Positions 13,339 to 23,694 of a DNA stretch of 64,000 nucleotides are shown here, piece after piece. The position numbers and the translations under genes are program-made. Source of the stretch: Emiliania huxleyi CCMP1516 (lineage: Eukaryota > Haptophyta > Isochrysidales > Noelaerhabdaceae). Every line of letters begins with the position of its first letter. The stretch's first letter is position 1. The stretch lies in assembly GCF_000372725.1 (NCBI RefSeq), contig NW_005198244.1, positions 834,578-898,577 on the forward strand. The letters run 5' to 3'. The notes under the pieces were generated by a model that did no database searches, had not been told where the DNA came from, and saw nothing but the letters and a program-made list of their open reading frames with translations.

Positions 13339-13823
13339 ATGTATATGCGACGACTCCGGCTGCAGCTCGACCAGCGGGTTCGTCGGCCCGCGCTACAACG
13401 TGTCGGCCAGGCGCGGGTGTGCAGCAGCGGCGGCGAGCCACCGACCACAGACGCAGCAGACGTTGCCTCCTACAGTGGCACGCCTGCAGAGCTTGAGGCG
13501 GAGATCCGGGAGCTGCTGGCAGAAAAGGTGGCGCCCGCCGTGCAGGCGGACGGCGGTGACGTCCACTACGAGCGGTTCGATCACGACAGCGGCGTACTGA
13601 CCATTTCTCTCTCTGGCGCTTGCGTCGACTGCCCGAGCTCGACAATCACGATGCGGTTCATGATCAACAATTGTGTACGATACTCAGATGCGACACACCA
13701 AGTCCTGCGACATCTCGTGTGCGTGCACTTATCCGTGCCGGTCCTTTGCAGGTGAGGCACTACATTCCCGAGGTGTCGAAGGTCGTCAGGCTCGGATCTG
13801 AGGCGGAAGACATGGACCTCTGA
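13339..13823 (+). CDS. NFU1: NifU-like Fe-S cluster scaffold (NFU1 type)
   Basis: Two exons, 13339-13674 and 13752-13823, split by a 77-bp GT-AG intron, encode about 135 residues. The C-terminal NifU domain is clear: LLAEKVAPAVQADGGDV, then SGACVDCPSSTITM with the CxxC that binds the 4Fe-4S cluster, then VRHYIPEVSKVVRLG. The first 45 residues are Arg-rich without acidic residues, like an organelle targeting peptide. The Nfu N-terminal domain found in mitochondrial NFU1 is not seen, so an upstream exon may be missing or this may be a plastid-type form. The family delivers 4Fe-4S clusters to lipoyl synthase and other apoproteins. Confidence 0.9.
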
Positions 13824-14157
13824 TTTACGGCTTCACCTCAGGCCGTGGTGCCGATTCAGTCTACCTGTCCCTGTGTTGAGCGGAAACTGAAACTGCGCAG
13901 GAGGGGAAAGAGCAAAGAAGGCGCGGCCGCAAGCGCGATGACCAAACACTTTCTCGCGTATTTAATCACACGCTATAGACGAGGGGGAGGGCGGCGAGGG
14001 CGGCGGCCGTCCAGAGCGCAAAGGGCGGCGAGGGCTCGAGACTCCTCGCGGCCGGCGCGCCGCTGCAGGGGTTTGCCCCTCACCCGCCGACCTCAGTAGC
14101 GTTTTGGGGGTCTCACGATTTCGGACACACACCTATCTAGCGCTCTCGCACGGGGCC

Positions 14158-17073
14158 TCAAGCCTCTTGGGCTGTGCACGCGGCGGGTAGCAGCGACGCC
14201 ACCAGCCCATCGCAATGCGAGGAAGAGCGCGCGGAGGCTTCTCTCAGCCGGACCTCCCCCTCCTTGGCCGCAGCGAGCTCTGCCAGGCTCGCCGCGGAGG
14301 AGCGCTCGAGGAGTTGCGCGCGCAGCGCTGCGGCAGCCTCGCACACCTTCTTGTGCGCCTCCACCCGCTCCTCGCTCGTTCCGGCCGCGGCCGCCTCCCA
14401 ATCCTCCGCGGAGAGCACACGGGCGCTCTGACTCTCGCTCAGGGGTCGCCGCCGAACGGGTGCTGCAGCGGAGGAGGCTGGCTGCGCGTCATCGCGCGAA
14501 TGTGCGAGAAAGGCCTCGCGCATGCTCTTCGCCCGGCTCGCCCTTCCCGCCTCGGCCGCCTCCCAAGTCGACTTGAGCGCGTCGAGCGACTGGTAGAAAG
14601 CCGCGTCCTTCTCGACCGTCACACCTCCTGGCGCGACCGCAAGCAGCCTCCACGAGAGGTCAGTAGTGCCGCGCGCTGGTTTGGTCTCTGCCCCGTCCTC
14701 GCCCGGCTCGCCCGCCTCTTCGTCCTCGCCCGGCTCGCCCGCCTCTTCGTCAGCCGCGGTGGGCGGCGCGTCCACCAAGCCTTGCACGGGCCTGTTCGGC
14801 AACTCGAGCAGCGCCGCGCAGTGTCTGTCGACGACGCACTCGAGCAGGGCGCCGCCCGGAGCGCCGTCGGGCAGTAGGCCATGCATGGTGACGCACCCGA
14901 CGCCCGTGACAGCCCGGATCACCGACGTCGCGCGATCCAGCCCGGCCTCGGCCGGCTCCGCATCCACCCGCAGCTGCCGGAGCGTCAGCTTGGCACTGGG
15001 GAAGCCCTCGCACGCGACGTGCACCACCGCACTGCACGAGGCGCTGGAGCTGAGCGTGGAGCGAAACAGCCGGTAGTCGGTATTGGGCGAGTACTGCTCC
15101 AGCGGGAGGCTTGCCTCCCCAAGCTCGGCGGCGGAGATCTCAACCTCGACATCGGAGACGATATCTGCGTGCCACTCGCCGGCGCTCAGCGGCGTCTTGC
15201 CGGCTGGCGCCTTGACGTCGAGCAGGAGGGTCACGCCCGACGCGTCGGAGCAGGCGACTGGGCCGGTGCAGAAGCCAACCACGCGCGTCGACTCGCCGGT
15301 GGCGTCGTCTACTGCATGCAGCCTGCAGCACGACGCTGGGAGGCTACCAGGCGGCCGTATCGTCACGCACATGGTCCCGGACGCCTTCGGCTTGAGAGTC
15401 ACCGCGAGCGCGACCGCCCAGCTCAAAGGAGGCACCTCCTTCGTCGTGCCAGAGACGGTCTGTGAATGCACCGACAAGGCGTCGCGAAGGACGTCTCTCA
15501 CCTCCCCAAGCTGCACCGGCTGAGCGTGGGAGACAAAGAGGGAGCACGACAGTGGCGGTGCGTCTGCTTCTTCTGCTTCCACTGTCGCCTCTGTCGCCTC
15601 AGCTGACCCATTCGCCACAGACTCCGCCTCCGCTGAATTAAGCTCTGCCTCTCCGTCCCCCGCTGCCGCAATAGACCCGCCTCTCATGCCGTTTGAGGCT
15701 CCCACCGAAGCTTCGGAGGTCGTCTCGTTGTTCAAAAGGGGTCCTTTACTCGCCTCAGCTGGGAGGAAGAATTCAACGTGGTAGATGCCCTCACGCAAGT
15801 CAAGCTCGGCAGTCCAGACGTCGCGCACGACGAGGCTGAGAAGAGGCGCAGGTGCGGTGCAGGAGGACCACTCGAAGCGCGAGAGCGAGAAGCCCACTTC
15901 CTGCGCGCCCGGCGCCTGCACGCACATCTGAACTCGCGTGCTGCTACCTCCCGCCTCATCAGACGCGGGCAGCACGAGCAGCCGAACTTGCTCAGCACCC
16001 TTTTGCCGGTCGAGCTCAGTTACAGAAGTCGCCGTCGACGCCGCCGGTCTGTGCAACATATGGACGGCCCCAAAGAGGGAGAGGAGCGAGGCCTCGTCCA
16101 CCCAGAAGTCCAAGAGCGTCTGGCCGGCGGCCCTCATCCGCAGCCTCTGCATCCGGCTCCACCCCAGGGAAGAAGCGAGAGCAGGCGTCCAGGAAGTCTC
16201 GTCCACGTCGCAGAACGGACCCCGCCAGGACGCGTACCTTGAGCGGAGCCGCATGTACCGACGGCCCTCAACCTCGCGCGCGTCACAGACTGTGAGCATC
16301 GCTGGGCGGATGAGGCCCTTCTCCTCCAGCAGCGCGTCAGAATCCTCGCTTCCCGACGGTGGTAGCGTGAGGCCGACGATGGTATCCGCGCGGGCAAGCA
16401 TGGACGCCACCAAGCTCCAAGTCGTCGCGGCGGGCACCGTTGGGAGCACGGGGGCGACAGCAGGCATCCAGCCCGTCAGCCGGTGGAGCGCGAGCTCGTG
16501 CTCTCCGCGTCCGCCCTGTCCGCCCGACGAGAGCTTGAGCAGGGCTTTGGAGAGGAGCAGCGGCCATAGCTCAAGCCGGTTACCAGAGAGTGGCAAGAGG
16601 CACTTCCCATCACGGTCCAGCGGGACACGGTCGTCGATGGTCACCAACCTCCAGGCGCCGTGCTCCCACAGCTTGACGCCGTACCGACCCGTAGGCGAGA
16701 CCACCGGCTGGCCCTCCTCACTCCTGGGCCAGATTAGCTCCCACAGAAAAGCGCCGTCGTCAAACTTTTCGGCGTGGTCGGCGATGAGGTGCATTGCGGA
16801 GGCGAGCGCCGTGGCAGCCGCTTTGGCGGCGGCATCCGCCGCCTCGCAAACAATATCGCACGACGCCACCCTCGGTGCGCCAGCAAGGTGAACCACACAC
16901 AGCTCAGCGCCGGCCGCGAGCGTTTCAGTGAGCAAGCCAGCTGGCCGCTCCCAGCTCGCGGCCGCTTCATGCAGCACGGGTGGCAGCAGCGCGCCTTCTG
17001 GGTCTGCGAAGGGTTCGCCGGCGTCCGCGGTGAACTCGCGGGCTAGATCCTCGTCAAAGGACGTGGGCGGCAT
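14158..17073 (-). CDS. ADGB: androglobin-like protein with degenerate calpain domain
   Basis: A single-exon 971-residue protein. Residues about 100-310 resemble the calpain-like part of androglobin: GAWRLVTIDDRVPLDRDGK, then LELWPLLLSKALLKL, then GLIRPAMLTVCDARE. The positions that hold the catalytic His and Asn in active calpains carry other residues (PAML, RYASW), and no N-terminal catalytic Cys segment is evident, so it is probably not a protease. The middle is beta-rich (LDLREGIYHVEFFLP). The C-terminal 140 residues match the androglobin tail: YQSLDALKSTWEAAEAGRASR and a following helical region. I could not place the permuted globin domain. Androglobin is tied to cilia and flagella in animals. 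A short duplicated EDEEAGEPGEDE segment lies near residue 780. Confidence 0.7.
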   Translation of the reverse strand: MPPTSFDEDLAREFTADAGEPFADPEGALLPPVLHEAAASWERPAGLLTETLAAGAELCVVHLAGAPRVASCDIVCEAADAAAKAAATALASAMHLIADHAEKFDDGAFLWELIWPRSEEGQPVVSPTGRYGVKLWEHGAWRLVTIDDRVPLDRDGKCLLPLSGNRLELWPLLLSKALLKLSSGGQGGRGEHELALHRLTGWMPAVAPVLPTVPAATTWSLVASMLARADTIVGLTLPPSGSEDSDALLEEKGLIRPAMLTVCDAREVEGRRYMRLRSRYASWRGPFCDVDETSWTPALASSLGWSRMQRLRMRAAGQTLLDFWVDEASLLSLFGAVHMLHRPAASTATSVTELDRQKGAEQVRLLVLPASDEAGGSSTRVQMCVQAPGAQEVGFSLSRFEWSSCTAPAPLLSLVVRDVWTAELDLREGIYHVEFFLPAEASKGPLLNNETTSEASVGASNGMRGGSIAAAGDGEAELNSAEAESVANGSAEATEATVEAEEADAPPLSCSLFVSHAQPVQLGEVRDVLRDALSVHSQTVSGTTKEVPPLSWAVALAVTLKPKASGTMCVTIRPPGSLPASCCRLHAVDDATGESTRVVGFCTGPVACSDASGVTLLLDVKAPAGKTPLSAGEWHADIVSDVEVEISAAELGEASLPLEQYSPNTDYRLFRSTLSSSASCSAVVHVACEGFPSAKLTLRQLRVDAEPAEAGLDRATSVIRAVTGVGCVTMHGLLPDGAPGGALLECVVDRHCAALLELPNRPVQGLVDAPPTAADEEAGEPGEDEEAGEPGEDGAETKPARGTTDLSWRLLAVAPGGVTVEKDAAFYQSLDALKSTWEAAEAGRASRAKSMREAFLAHSRDDAQPASSAAAPVRRRPLSESQSARVLSAEDWEAAAAGTSEERVEAHKKVCEAAAALRAQLLERSSAASLAELAAAKEGEVRLREASARSSSHCDGLVASLLPAACTAQEA

Positions 17074-17790
17074 TCGACACCTGTAACCGATTCAGACCTG
17101 TTACATCGTGTTGAGAAAGAATTTTACAAGAAAGCTCCCTCGCACAACACTAACACAGGTACACCTGAGAGGTACACCTGAGAAAGAATTTTGCAACGGA
17201 ACTCCCTATTGAGAAAGAATTTATCTTGAAGAATTTCACTAACGCAACTCCCATTGAAGAAATACTCGATCACCTGCCTCCAAGTGTGTGTGCGCGCTAG
17301 TCTATCAGAGGTTGAGGTGCGAGCCCCGGAGGCCCTGGGGATGATTTCAGACATCAGAGAGAGTGCGTGAGAGACATCATATTTCAGAAGATCCGCTCCC
17401 TCGGCGCTCTCCTGTCTCCTCTGGTTTGCAACATCTTTCCTAGAATTTCTTGGTACTTGGACGCGAGGCGATGTCCGATGTGTGTCTAGAGAGGTGCTGC
17501 CCTCTAGGACGAGATGTTCATGTTGGGGCATTGAAGAGTGAGGCGACGTCTGCGTTGTGTGTGTGTGTGTGTGTGAGAGGGGGGGGGGGGTTATGCCCGG
17601 GCACAGGATGTCTCCCCGCCCGCCACATTATCGCACGTGGGCCGCGGGACGGTGGATCGCGGCGTCGCGACGGCGGCCACGTCCTCCGCGTCCTCCCACG
17701 CCCCCCAGCCTACCCCGCCCCGTAGACCGGGCTTGCTGCTGTGGAGGGGGCTGCTATGGAGGGGGCGCGGCGGCGGCTTGAGGTCGTCGC
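17074..17790. other. no firm gene; decayed repeats and GT/G runs
   Basis: On the minus strand 17104-17160 carries the GTGCGAGGGAG...TGTAAAATTCT unit also found three times near 13.1-13.3 kb; related AAAGAATTT/ACTCCC pieces follow to about 17250. A short GT run and a G run lie at about 17556-17590. A 135-codon minus frame (17124-17531) is built largely from these repeats and is not accepted as a gene. Confidence 0.6.
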
Positions 17791-18031
17791 TCATCCGCCG
17801 CCCCCAGCTGCCCCACTGCGCGAGGCTCTCCACCTGCTCACAGCGAGAGCCGTGAAGAGACGCTGCTCACAGCTGCCCCCACTCGCCCCGAGCCCCCTCT
17901 CGACCGTGGGCGCCGCCGGAAGATCGGCAAAGGTCGGCTGCGGCTCCGGCTCGCCCGCCGCACCTCTGGCCGAACCTCGAGGCGACGAGGCCGCGCCGTC
18001 CGCCGCAGCCGCGCCCCCGCCGCCGCCGAAG

Positions 18032-18076
<45 letters not shown>

Positions 18077-19296
18077 GGTGGCGGCGGCGGCGCCACCTCG
18101 GCGGCGGGCCAGGAGGCGTGCTGCGGCGCGAGAGGCGACTCTGGCGATTCAGGCGGCCCTCCTGCGGGGCTGTGTCCTTCCGGCCCGAGGGGGCTGCCCC
18201 CCCACCCGCGGCGCGCGAGGGGCGTGAAGAGCCTCGCCGCCGGATGCGCCAAGTGTGGCAAGGCGGGCGGCGCCGCCGCCGCCCGGCCGCCCTCGCGCTC
18301 CGCGGCCCTGCCTGCCCCCGCCTCGGCTAGCGCGGGGCCAAGCTCGGCTAGGCCGGAGAGGAGGTTGCGCAGGTGCGCCTCGTGGCAGGAGGAGGAGGAG
18401 CTTAGCCCACATCTGGCCGAGCTCCGTCCGAGCTCCGCCCGAGATCTGTCCGAGATCTGTCCGAGATCTCTGGGCTGGCGGCGCCTCGCTGCGCGACGCC
18501 TCGAGCGAAGCGAGCCTCTCCTGCGACGGAGGAGCTGTTCGGGTGAGGGGGGGGGGGGGGGGAGGTGGACCGGGGAGGGCGGGGCGGCGGCCGCACCCAG
18601 CCTCAAGGAGCTCACCGTGGCGGCTCTCAGCTCCGCCTGGTGCCTCCGCTCCGCCGCCTCGTGTTCGGCGCGGAGGGCAGCGACCTCGCCGCGCAACCTC
18701 TCCTCGAGCTCCGCGCGGCACCGCGCAACCTCCTCCTGGGTGGCCTCGTAGAGGCGAGCCTGCTCCGCCCGCCGCGCCTCCGCCTCTCTCAAGCAGTCGG
18801 CGAGCCGCGCCATCAGCGCCGCCGTCCGCTCGTCGCACGGACCGGCGCGCGGTGGAAGGGCGGCCGGCCTGCGCGCCCTGCCACCGCGCTTGGCCCTCGT
18901 CGCGGAGGCCCGCCCGACGGAGGCGGGTCGCCGCCGCCCCGCCTCCTCCATCACCTCCTCGAGCGCCGCCTCGAGGCTCGCGAGCCCGTCGGCCGGCCGG
19001 TCAGAGTCCGCGGCAGCACCGCTGGCGGAGGCATCGTCGCGCGACGGCGCGGAGGAGGGCGCGTGGCGCTCGCCCGCTCCCTCCTCCGCGTCGGCTTCGT
19101 CCGGACGCTTTGGCCGCGGCTTGTCGAGCGCGTTGAGGATGTTGCTGAAGCGACCGAGCCGGCGCGCCTGCAGGTCCTTGCGGGCCGCCTCGGCATTCTG
19201 CGACTGGTGGCTCTGCCGGCGTCGTTCGCGCTCGAGCTTGGTGGCGCGATAGAGCTCGAGGTTGTGGATCGAGGAGTCCCAGCGCTTGCGAGCCAT
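17791..19296 (-). CDS. SPICE1-like centriole/spindle coiled-coil protein
   Basis: I propose exons 19296-18616 and 18378-17791 with an intron that starts GTGAGC and contains GAGATCTGTCC repeats; together they give 422 residues. The N-terminus (KRWDSSIHNLELYRATKLE...RRRQSHQSQN) resembles the start of SPICE1, a spindle and centriole protein whose N-terminus carries a WDNTVTDLTVHRAT-like motif. Residues 150-230 form a coiled coil. The C-terminal half is Pro/Gly-rich and has a run of 14 Gln (a CTG tract at about 18031-18075 on the plus strand). The longer frame up to 19692 overlaps the divergent Mpv17 gene and is not used. Homology rests on a short stretch, so the name is tentative. Confidence 0.5.
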
Positions 19297-19408
19297 CGCT
19301 GCTGCCGGTTGGCTTTTCGCAGGCTCTCGGACAAAGGCGGGAGATGTGCGAAGAAGAAAAGGGAGGAAAAAAATCGTTATTCGCGTCTCGCCGCTCGACG
19401 ACACGCAC
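19297..19408. promoter_or_regulatory. short bidirectional promoter interval
   Basis: Only 112 bp separate the divergent ATGs of the SPICE1-like gene (minus) and the Mpv17-like gene (plus), so both promoters and 5' UTRs must share this interval. An A-rich stretch (AAGAAGAAAAGGGAGG) is the only compositional anomaly. No TATA box is seen. Confidence 0.35.
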
Positions 19409-20185
19409 ATGTCGCTTCCTCGCCTCGTCGTGTTGCTCCTTGTGCCGCTCGCTGCGTCGCTGCCATGCCAGCGTCCCGCAGTCTCGCTCGGCGCGCGCTC
19501 CTCTGCATCGCACAAAGGCCTGGTGCACCGCGTTCCACGATGCCCAATAGCGGCTCTGCGCGGTGGCAGCGCGAGCGCCGCCGAAGATGGAGGTGGTGGC
19601 ATCGTCCAGTCGCAGTGGGCGAGGTACATGCGCGCACTTGACGACAATCCGCTCCGCACGAAGATGGCGACCGGCGCCGTGCTCGCCGCCACCGGCGATC
19701 TGATTGCTCAGCTTCTGGAGGGCTCAACCTCGTTCGCCCTTCGCCGCCTGCTGAACCTCGTCGCCGTGAACGTGCTGTACGTCACGCCCTTCCTGTGCGC
19801 GACGTATGCGGCGAACGAATGGGCGGTGGGCAGCAAGCTCCGCCTTGGAGCCGGCTCCACCGCTGGGACGGCCGCCCGCCTCATCTTCGACCAGTTTGTC
19901 AACGCGCCAATCGTCGTCCTCGGCTTCTTCTGCAGCTTCGGCCTCGTGAGCGCGCTCTCCGCCGCCGCTTTCGCCGGCGAGCCGTTCAGCCTGGCCGCTC
20001 TCGTGAGCTCAGTCGTGATCAAGCTGCAGAACGAGTATGTCGGCACGATGATCTCCAACTGGAAGATTTGGATCCCACCACAGCTCGTAAACTTTGCGCT
20101 GATGCCGCCTCCCCTTCGCGTGCCATTCGCGTCGCTCGTGGCGCTCGTGTGGAACGTGGTCTTGGCGCTGGTCGCGAACAGGTGA
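19409..20185 (+). CDS. Mpv17/PMP22-family membrane protein with plastid-type leader
   Basis: A 258-residue single-exon protein. The start MSLPRLVVLLLVPLAASLP is a signal peptide, followed by a Ser/Ala/Arg-rich stretch, the bipartite leader used for complex plastids; targeting is inferred. The mature part is a complete Mpv17 domain: WARYMRALDDNPLRTKMATG, then GDLIAQLLE, then the signature NWKIWIPPQLVNF and PPLRVPFASLVALVWNVVLA, with about four membrane spans. Family members are small channel-like proteins of mitochondria, peroxisomes or plastids. The ATG at 19409 is chosen because it directly begins the signal peptide. Confidence 0.9.
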   Translation: MSLPRLVVLLLVPLAASLPCQRPAVSLGARSSASHKGLVHRVPRCPIAALRGGSASAAEDGGGGIVQSQWARYMRALDDNPLRTKMATGAVLAATGDLIAQLLEGSTSFALRRLLNLVAVNVLYVTPFLCATYAANEWAVGSKLRLGAGSTAGTAARLIFDQFVNAPIVVLGFFCSFGLVSALSAAAFAGEPFSLAALVSSVVIKLQNEYVGTMISNWKIWIPPQLVNFALMPPPLRVPFASLVALVWNVVLALVANR

Positions 20186-21078
20186 TACCATCCGATCGTA
20201 GTCCTGGTTCCGGAAGAGAACCTGCTCTCATCTCTCGATACCCTCGCGCTGCGGTGGAATGCGGCGTGTGTGCGGAGAGTGGACGGAGAGGTCCCATCAG
20301 GTCGCAACACGCCACAAGAGAGCGCGCCGCGGCGCGAGCTGCGCCTGCGCGTGCGGCGCTCCGGCACCGGTGTGTGTTGCCAAGCGAGTTCCGAGAGCGG
20401 AGAAACTTAAACAGAAAACACAACAGCAACACGCTACAGGCACAGGGGACTCCGTCACAGTGTATAGAGGTGTCCGTTAGAGCTGTCAAACGTTAACTTT
20501 GGGCCTAACAGTTGCACTATTGTTGGCTGAAAATCCTCAACGTTGTTCAAGTGTTCTCCCCCAGCCCAAGCTGTTACTGTTTGTTACTGTTGTTACTGTT
20601 GTTCAGTGGTCAGCAAGCAGAAAATGCCAAAAAACCCGGGTAAACCCCGAAAATACCTGGGTTTTTCCGGGTATTTTCGGGTATTACCCGCACTGGACGC
20701 TGGAGATCGTCGTGGGTCACTGCCAGGCCTTCCTTATTGTTGTTCAGCTGGCCTAACGTTAGCTACTGTTGTTGGGGAGCCCCACTGTTGTTCTGTTGTT
20801 ACTGTTAACACTAGCAACACTGTTCAGCTCTTAACGTTTGACAGCTCTAGTGTCCGTTTTTATTTATCTATTTATTTGGGGACTCCGTCACACATGGGGG
20901 CTCTCAGGACTCGGAGCCTTTTGTCGTTCATGTGTGCGCTGCGCGACACAAACAACAAACACAGCTAGATCTGATGACGCCGCTGGTCGCATTTACGAGG
21001 AATCTCGTGAGGAAGGTGGCCAGATCGCAGATGCCTCGCCGGTCGCGTGATGTCCGGGACCCTTAACATTTTCCGGGC
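20186..21078. other. intergenic region holding a MITE; no gene
   Basis: Outside the MITE (20480-20847) nothing codes. GGGGACTCCGTCACA occurs at about 20447 and again at about 20878, a direct repeat just outside the element. A TGTCCGTTTTTATTTAT motif follows the element at 20851. Confidence 0.5.
20480..20847. mobile_element. MITE with 17-bp TIRs and TA target duplication
   Basis: The 368-bp element begins GAGCTGTCAAACGTTAA and ends with the exact reverse complement. TA dinucleotides flank it at 20478-20479 and 20848-20849, as expected for Tc1/mariner-type insertion. The interior is rich in GTTGTTACT units and contains a strong hairpin (about 20630-20690: ACCCCGAAAATACC against GGTATTTTCGGGT). 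It has no coding capacity. Confidence 0.75.
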
Positions 21079-23390
21079 CTACTTGAGCGGCTTTGGCTGC
21101 AGCAAGAAGGAGCGGCTACGCACGTCTTGCGCGAGCCACGATTTCGTGTTGCAGTTGGCGTGGATGGAGCGGAAGCCGCCGATCCCGGGCGCGTCTCCTA
21201 GCTGCGCCTTCCCCTCCCCGTAGCTCCGCCCAAACATGCTCTCCCAGTGGTGCACCAAGATGGGTCCGTTGCCGTAGCGCTCGAGCGGCATGGTCTTCCA
21301 GGTGAAGCCCTTGGCCTTTTGCGCCGAGAGCAGCCGTAGCCACATCGGCTCCTTCATCGGCGCGTTGAGCGGCTGCGTCCCGCGCATGTTGCGCAGGTTT
21401 TCTGTCGCACCCAGGCCCTCCAGCCAGATCGGCTTGAGCCACGAGCCCGCTCGGCGGGCAGCTGCGCCCGAGACGCCGTCCGACACGTTGCCCCGCTTCT
21501 TGTCTTGCGGGATTGCGACCTGAGTGTGGCCCGTGAGCACGGCCTGGATCGCGTCCTGGTCAGTGATGGTGTACTCGTCCATCATCTCCTATGCAACCGA
21601 GGTGCAGACAATGCGGGCGAGGTGTGGCAGAGGCAACCACTCGTGCGGCCCAACCTGCGCTTGCCGCATGAACCAGAGCGCGGCGGGGGTGGCACGCATG
21701 TAGAAGAGGCCCGCGCACACCCAGTCGAAGGTGTAGCGCTGGTACATTGCGTTGGAGCACGGGCAGTGCACGTTGTCGTCGTACGAGCCCTGCCTCGCGT
21801 CAGACGAGATGACGAGGTCGACGTTCATGTCCACCAGCTCGGGCACAAACTGCGGCGACAGGATAAGCACGTCCACGTCGGCCATCAGTACGTCGACGCC
21901 CTGTGCGTCGGGCCGGCGTAGGCCGTCAGGCCGCGCGTGGCAGTCGGCGCGGCGATGTGGTCACTGTGGCGCTGGGCGCCGGCGGCGAGGGCAGCGAGCT
22001 AGCCGTGGATCAGGCGGGCGTGGGAGGGGCAACCATCCTGCATGGCGAGCAGCTCGACGAAGCGCAGCTTCCAGCGCAGAAACTTGAAGTAGGCCGACTC
22101 GGCCGTCGTACCCCAGTCGGCCAGCGCGCTCGCCTTTTGGATGTGCGTCAGCTCGGGCGGCAGCATCATGTCGGCGGCAGTCGCGCACTCGAAGTGCACA
22201 GACACATTGAGCGCCCGCGCAGCCTGGGGTGGCGGGGGCAGCAGGCGCAGTGAGGTAGCAGTGGTGCATGAAAGGGGTCCAGAGGCAGCAGGGGAGTGGG
22301 AAGCAGCAGGGGAGGGCGAGGCAGCAGGGAGGCTGCACGGCGGTGAGAGGGCGGTCCGCCTTGCAGGTAAGCCCGTCGAGCTCGAGGAGGAAAAAGCGGT
22401 CGATCGCGCTCGCCTTGAGCCACCCCCAGAAGAGGGAGGCCCAGTCCATCATGCCGATATTGTGGTACGTCGCAAGCACCACGTCACGCCCCCCCTTGCG
22501 CATCACGCACCGCTTGGCGCGCTCGACAAAAGAGAGAGCGCCGCCTGGCGGAGCCGCCTCCTGCTCCCGCTCCTTCTCCGGCGCAACCACGCGCTGCAGC
22601 TCGAAGAGTGCGCTTGTGTTGACACCCTCCGCTGTGCCACCGGCGGCGGCCACCAGCTTCTGAGGGTCCGCCGCGTGCTCGCAGAGATACCAGCGCCCAT
22701 CCGCGGACACCTGCACCATGTAAGCGCCGCTCGCGTGCCGCGTGAGCCAAAACGGGCTCGGAGTCGGCCCAGAGCTCGCTGCGACGCCAGTCGAGCGTTG
22801 CTCCACCTCCACCACCGCACTATGTTCGGCGTCGGAGGCCGGGTCGGGCGGCGGCGGCGGCCTGTACTTAATCGCCTCGAGCCTCTCAAAGCCGTCTGCG
22901 CCCTCGAGCGAGTTCAGCCGCAGCCAGTCGCCGGCGTGGTCAGCGATGAAGTACGCGCCTGGCGGGACAGCGCGGGGCGCATTCGCGAAAGCCACTCCCA
23001 TGCCCGGTCCAGGGGTGAAGGCGGGTGCTGGGTGTGTGTGAGGTGTTTCTTCTCGGCACCCGAGGCGGCTCGGCGCAGCTCAAAGAGAGAGAAGAACTGC
23101 TTGGTGCCGATGATGGACATGCCGTTCTTATAGAGGAAGCGGCCAGAGCCAACGACCCGGATCCGCCACCGCGCCCCTGTATCTATTATCGACTCAGGCG
23201 ACCCAGTCTCCTCCAGCCTGGTGGGAGTGCGCCTGCTGCCCCCACCGCCTCCCCGCCAGCGGCGGCCGCCGCTGAGCAGCCTGCCAGCGGGGGCCTCTCG
23301 CTGCGCGTCAGCACCCTGCTGGCAGACGGCACAGAGGAGTGCAGCCAAACAGAGCAGCCCGCGTTCACGGGGTCGTCGCAGCGCGGCCAT
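21079..23390 (-). CDS. secretory NDP-sugar transferase with N-terminal beta-trefoil-like region
   Basis: Five exons: 23390-23060, 22958-22360, 22223-22038, 21900-21655 and 21588-21079; 623 residues with phases that fit at every joint. A signal peptide (GLLCLAALLCAVCQQ) is followed by a beta-rich region with fascin/trefoil-like strands (GSGRFLYKNG, YFIADHAGDWLRL, WYLCEHA). The second half is a nucleotide-diphospho-sugar transferase: VLATYHNIGMMDW, FFLLELDGL, GVDVLMADVDVL with the DxD metal-binding motif, DLVISSDAR, then VCAGLFYMRATPAALWFMR and DEYTITDQDAIQAVL. It probably acts in the Golgi. Donors are GT (GTGCCG, GTTGGG), GC (AAG/GCGGAC) and apparently GA (CAG/GATGGT); each acceptor AG is followed by G. 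Introns are 66-137 bp. Confidence 0.8.
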
Positions 23391-23694
23391 ACGCTGCTGA
23401 AAGGCCGCTGAAGGGTCGCGCGAGGCACGGCGGGCACCTTCGTTCTCAGCTACGACCGGGCTTCAGATGGCTTCACGCGAAAACACAATGGTCTCGAGGT
23501 TTAGGTTCGTTGTTAGCAGATAAAGGCACGCACTCGAGGTGTGGAGAATAAAATCCCTCTCATCTCACTGTCCACCTTCGGTCGGTTCGTTACTCAAACG
23601 CAAAAAAGAAAAAGTGCTGCTGCCAAGTTCGGAGTCAATCAACCCGCGGAAGCCTGCGGCCTGACGAGAAGCGACTGTCTGTATATGGTGTACC

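Noticed and set aside
17124-17531. 135-codon minus-strand frame
   Set aside because: Its C-terminal third is the decayed repeat also seen near 13.2 kb and no family is recognisable.
21589-21654. In-frame stop in the sugar transferase, suggesting a pseudogene
   Set aside because: The stop lies in a 66-bp segment with GT and AG ends whose removal joins LWFMRQAQ to EMMDEYTI in phase, so it is an intron.
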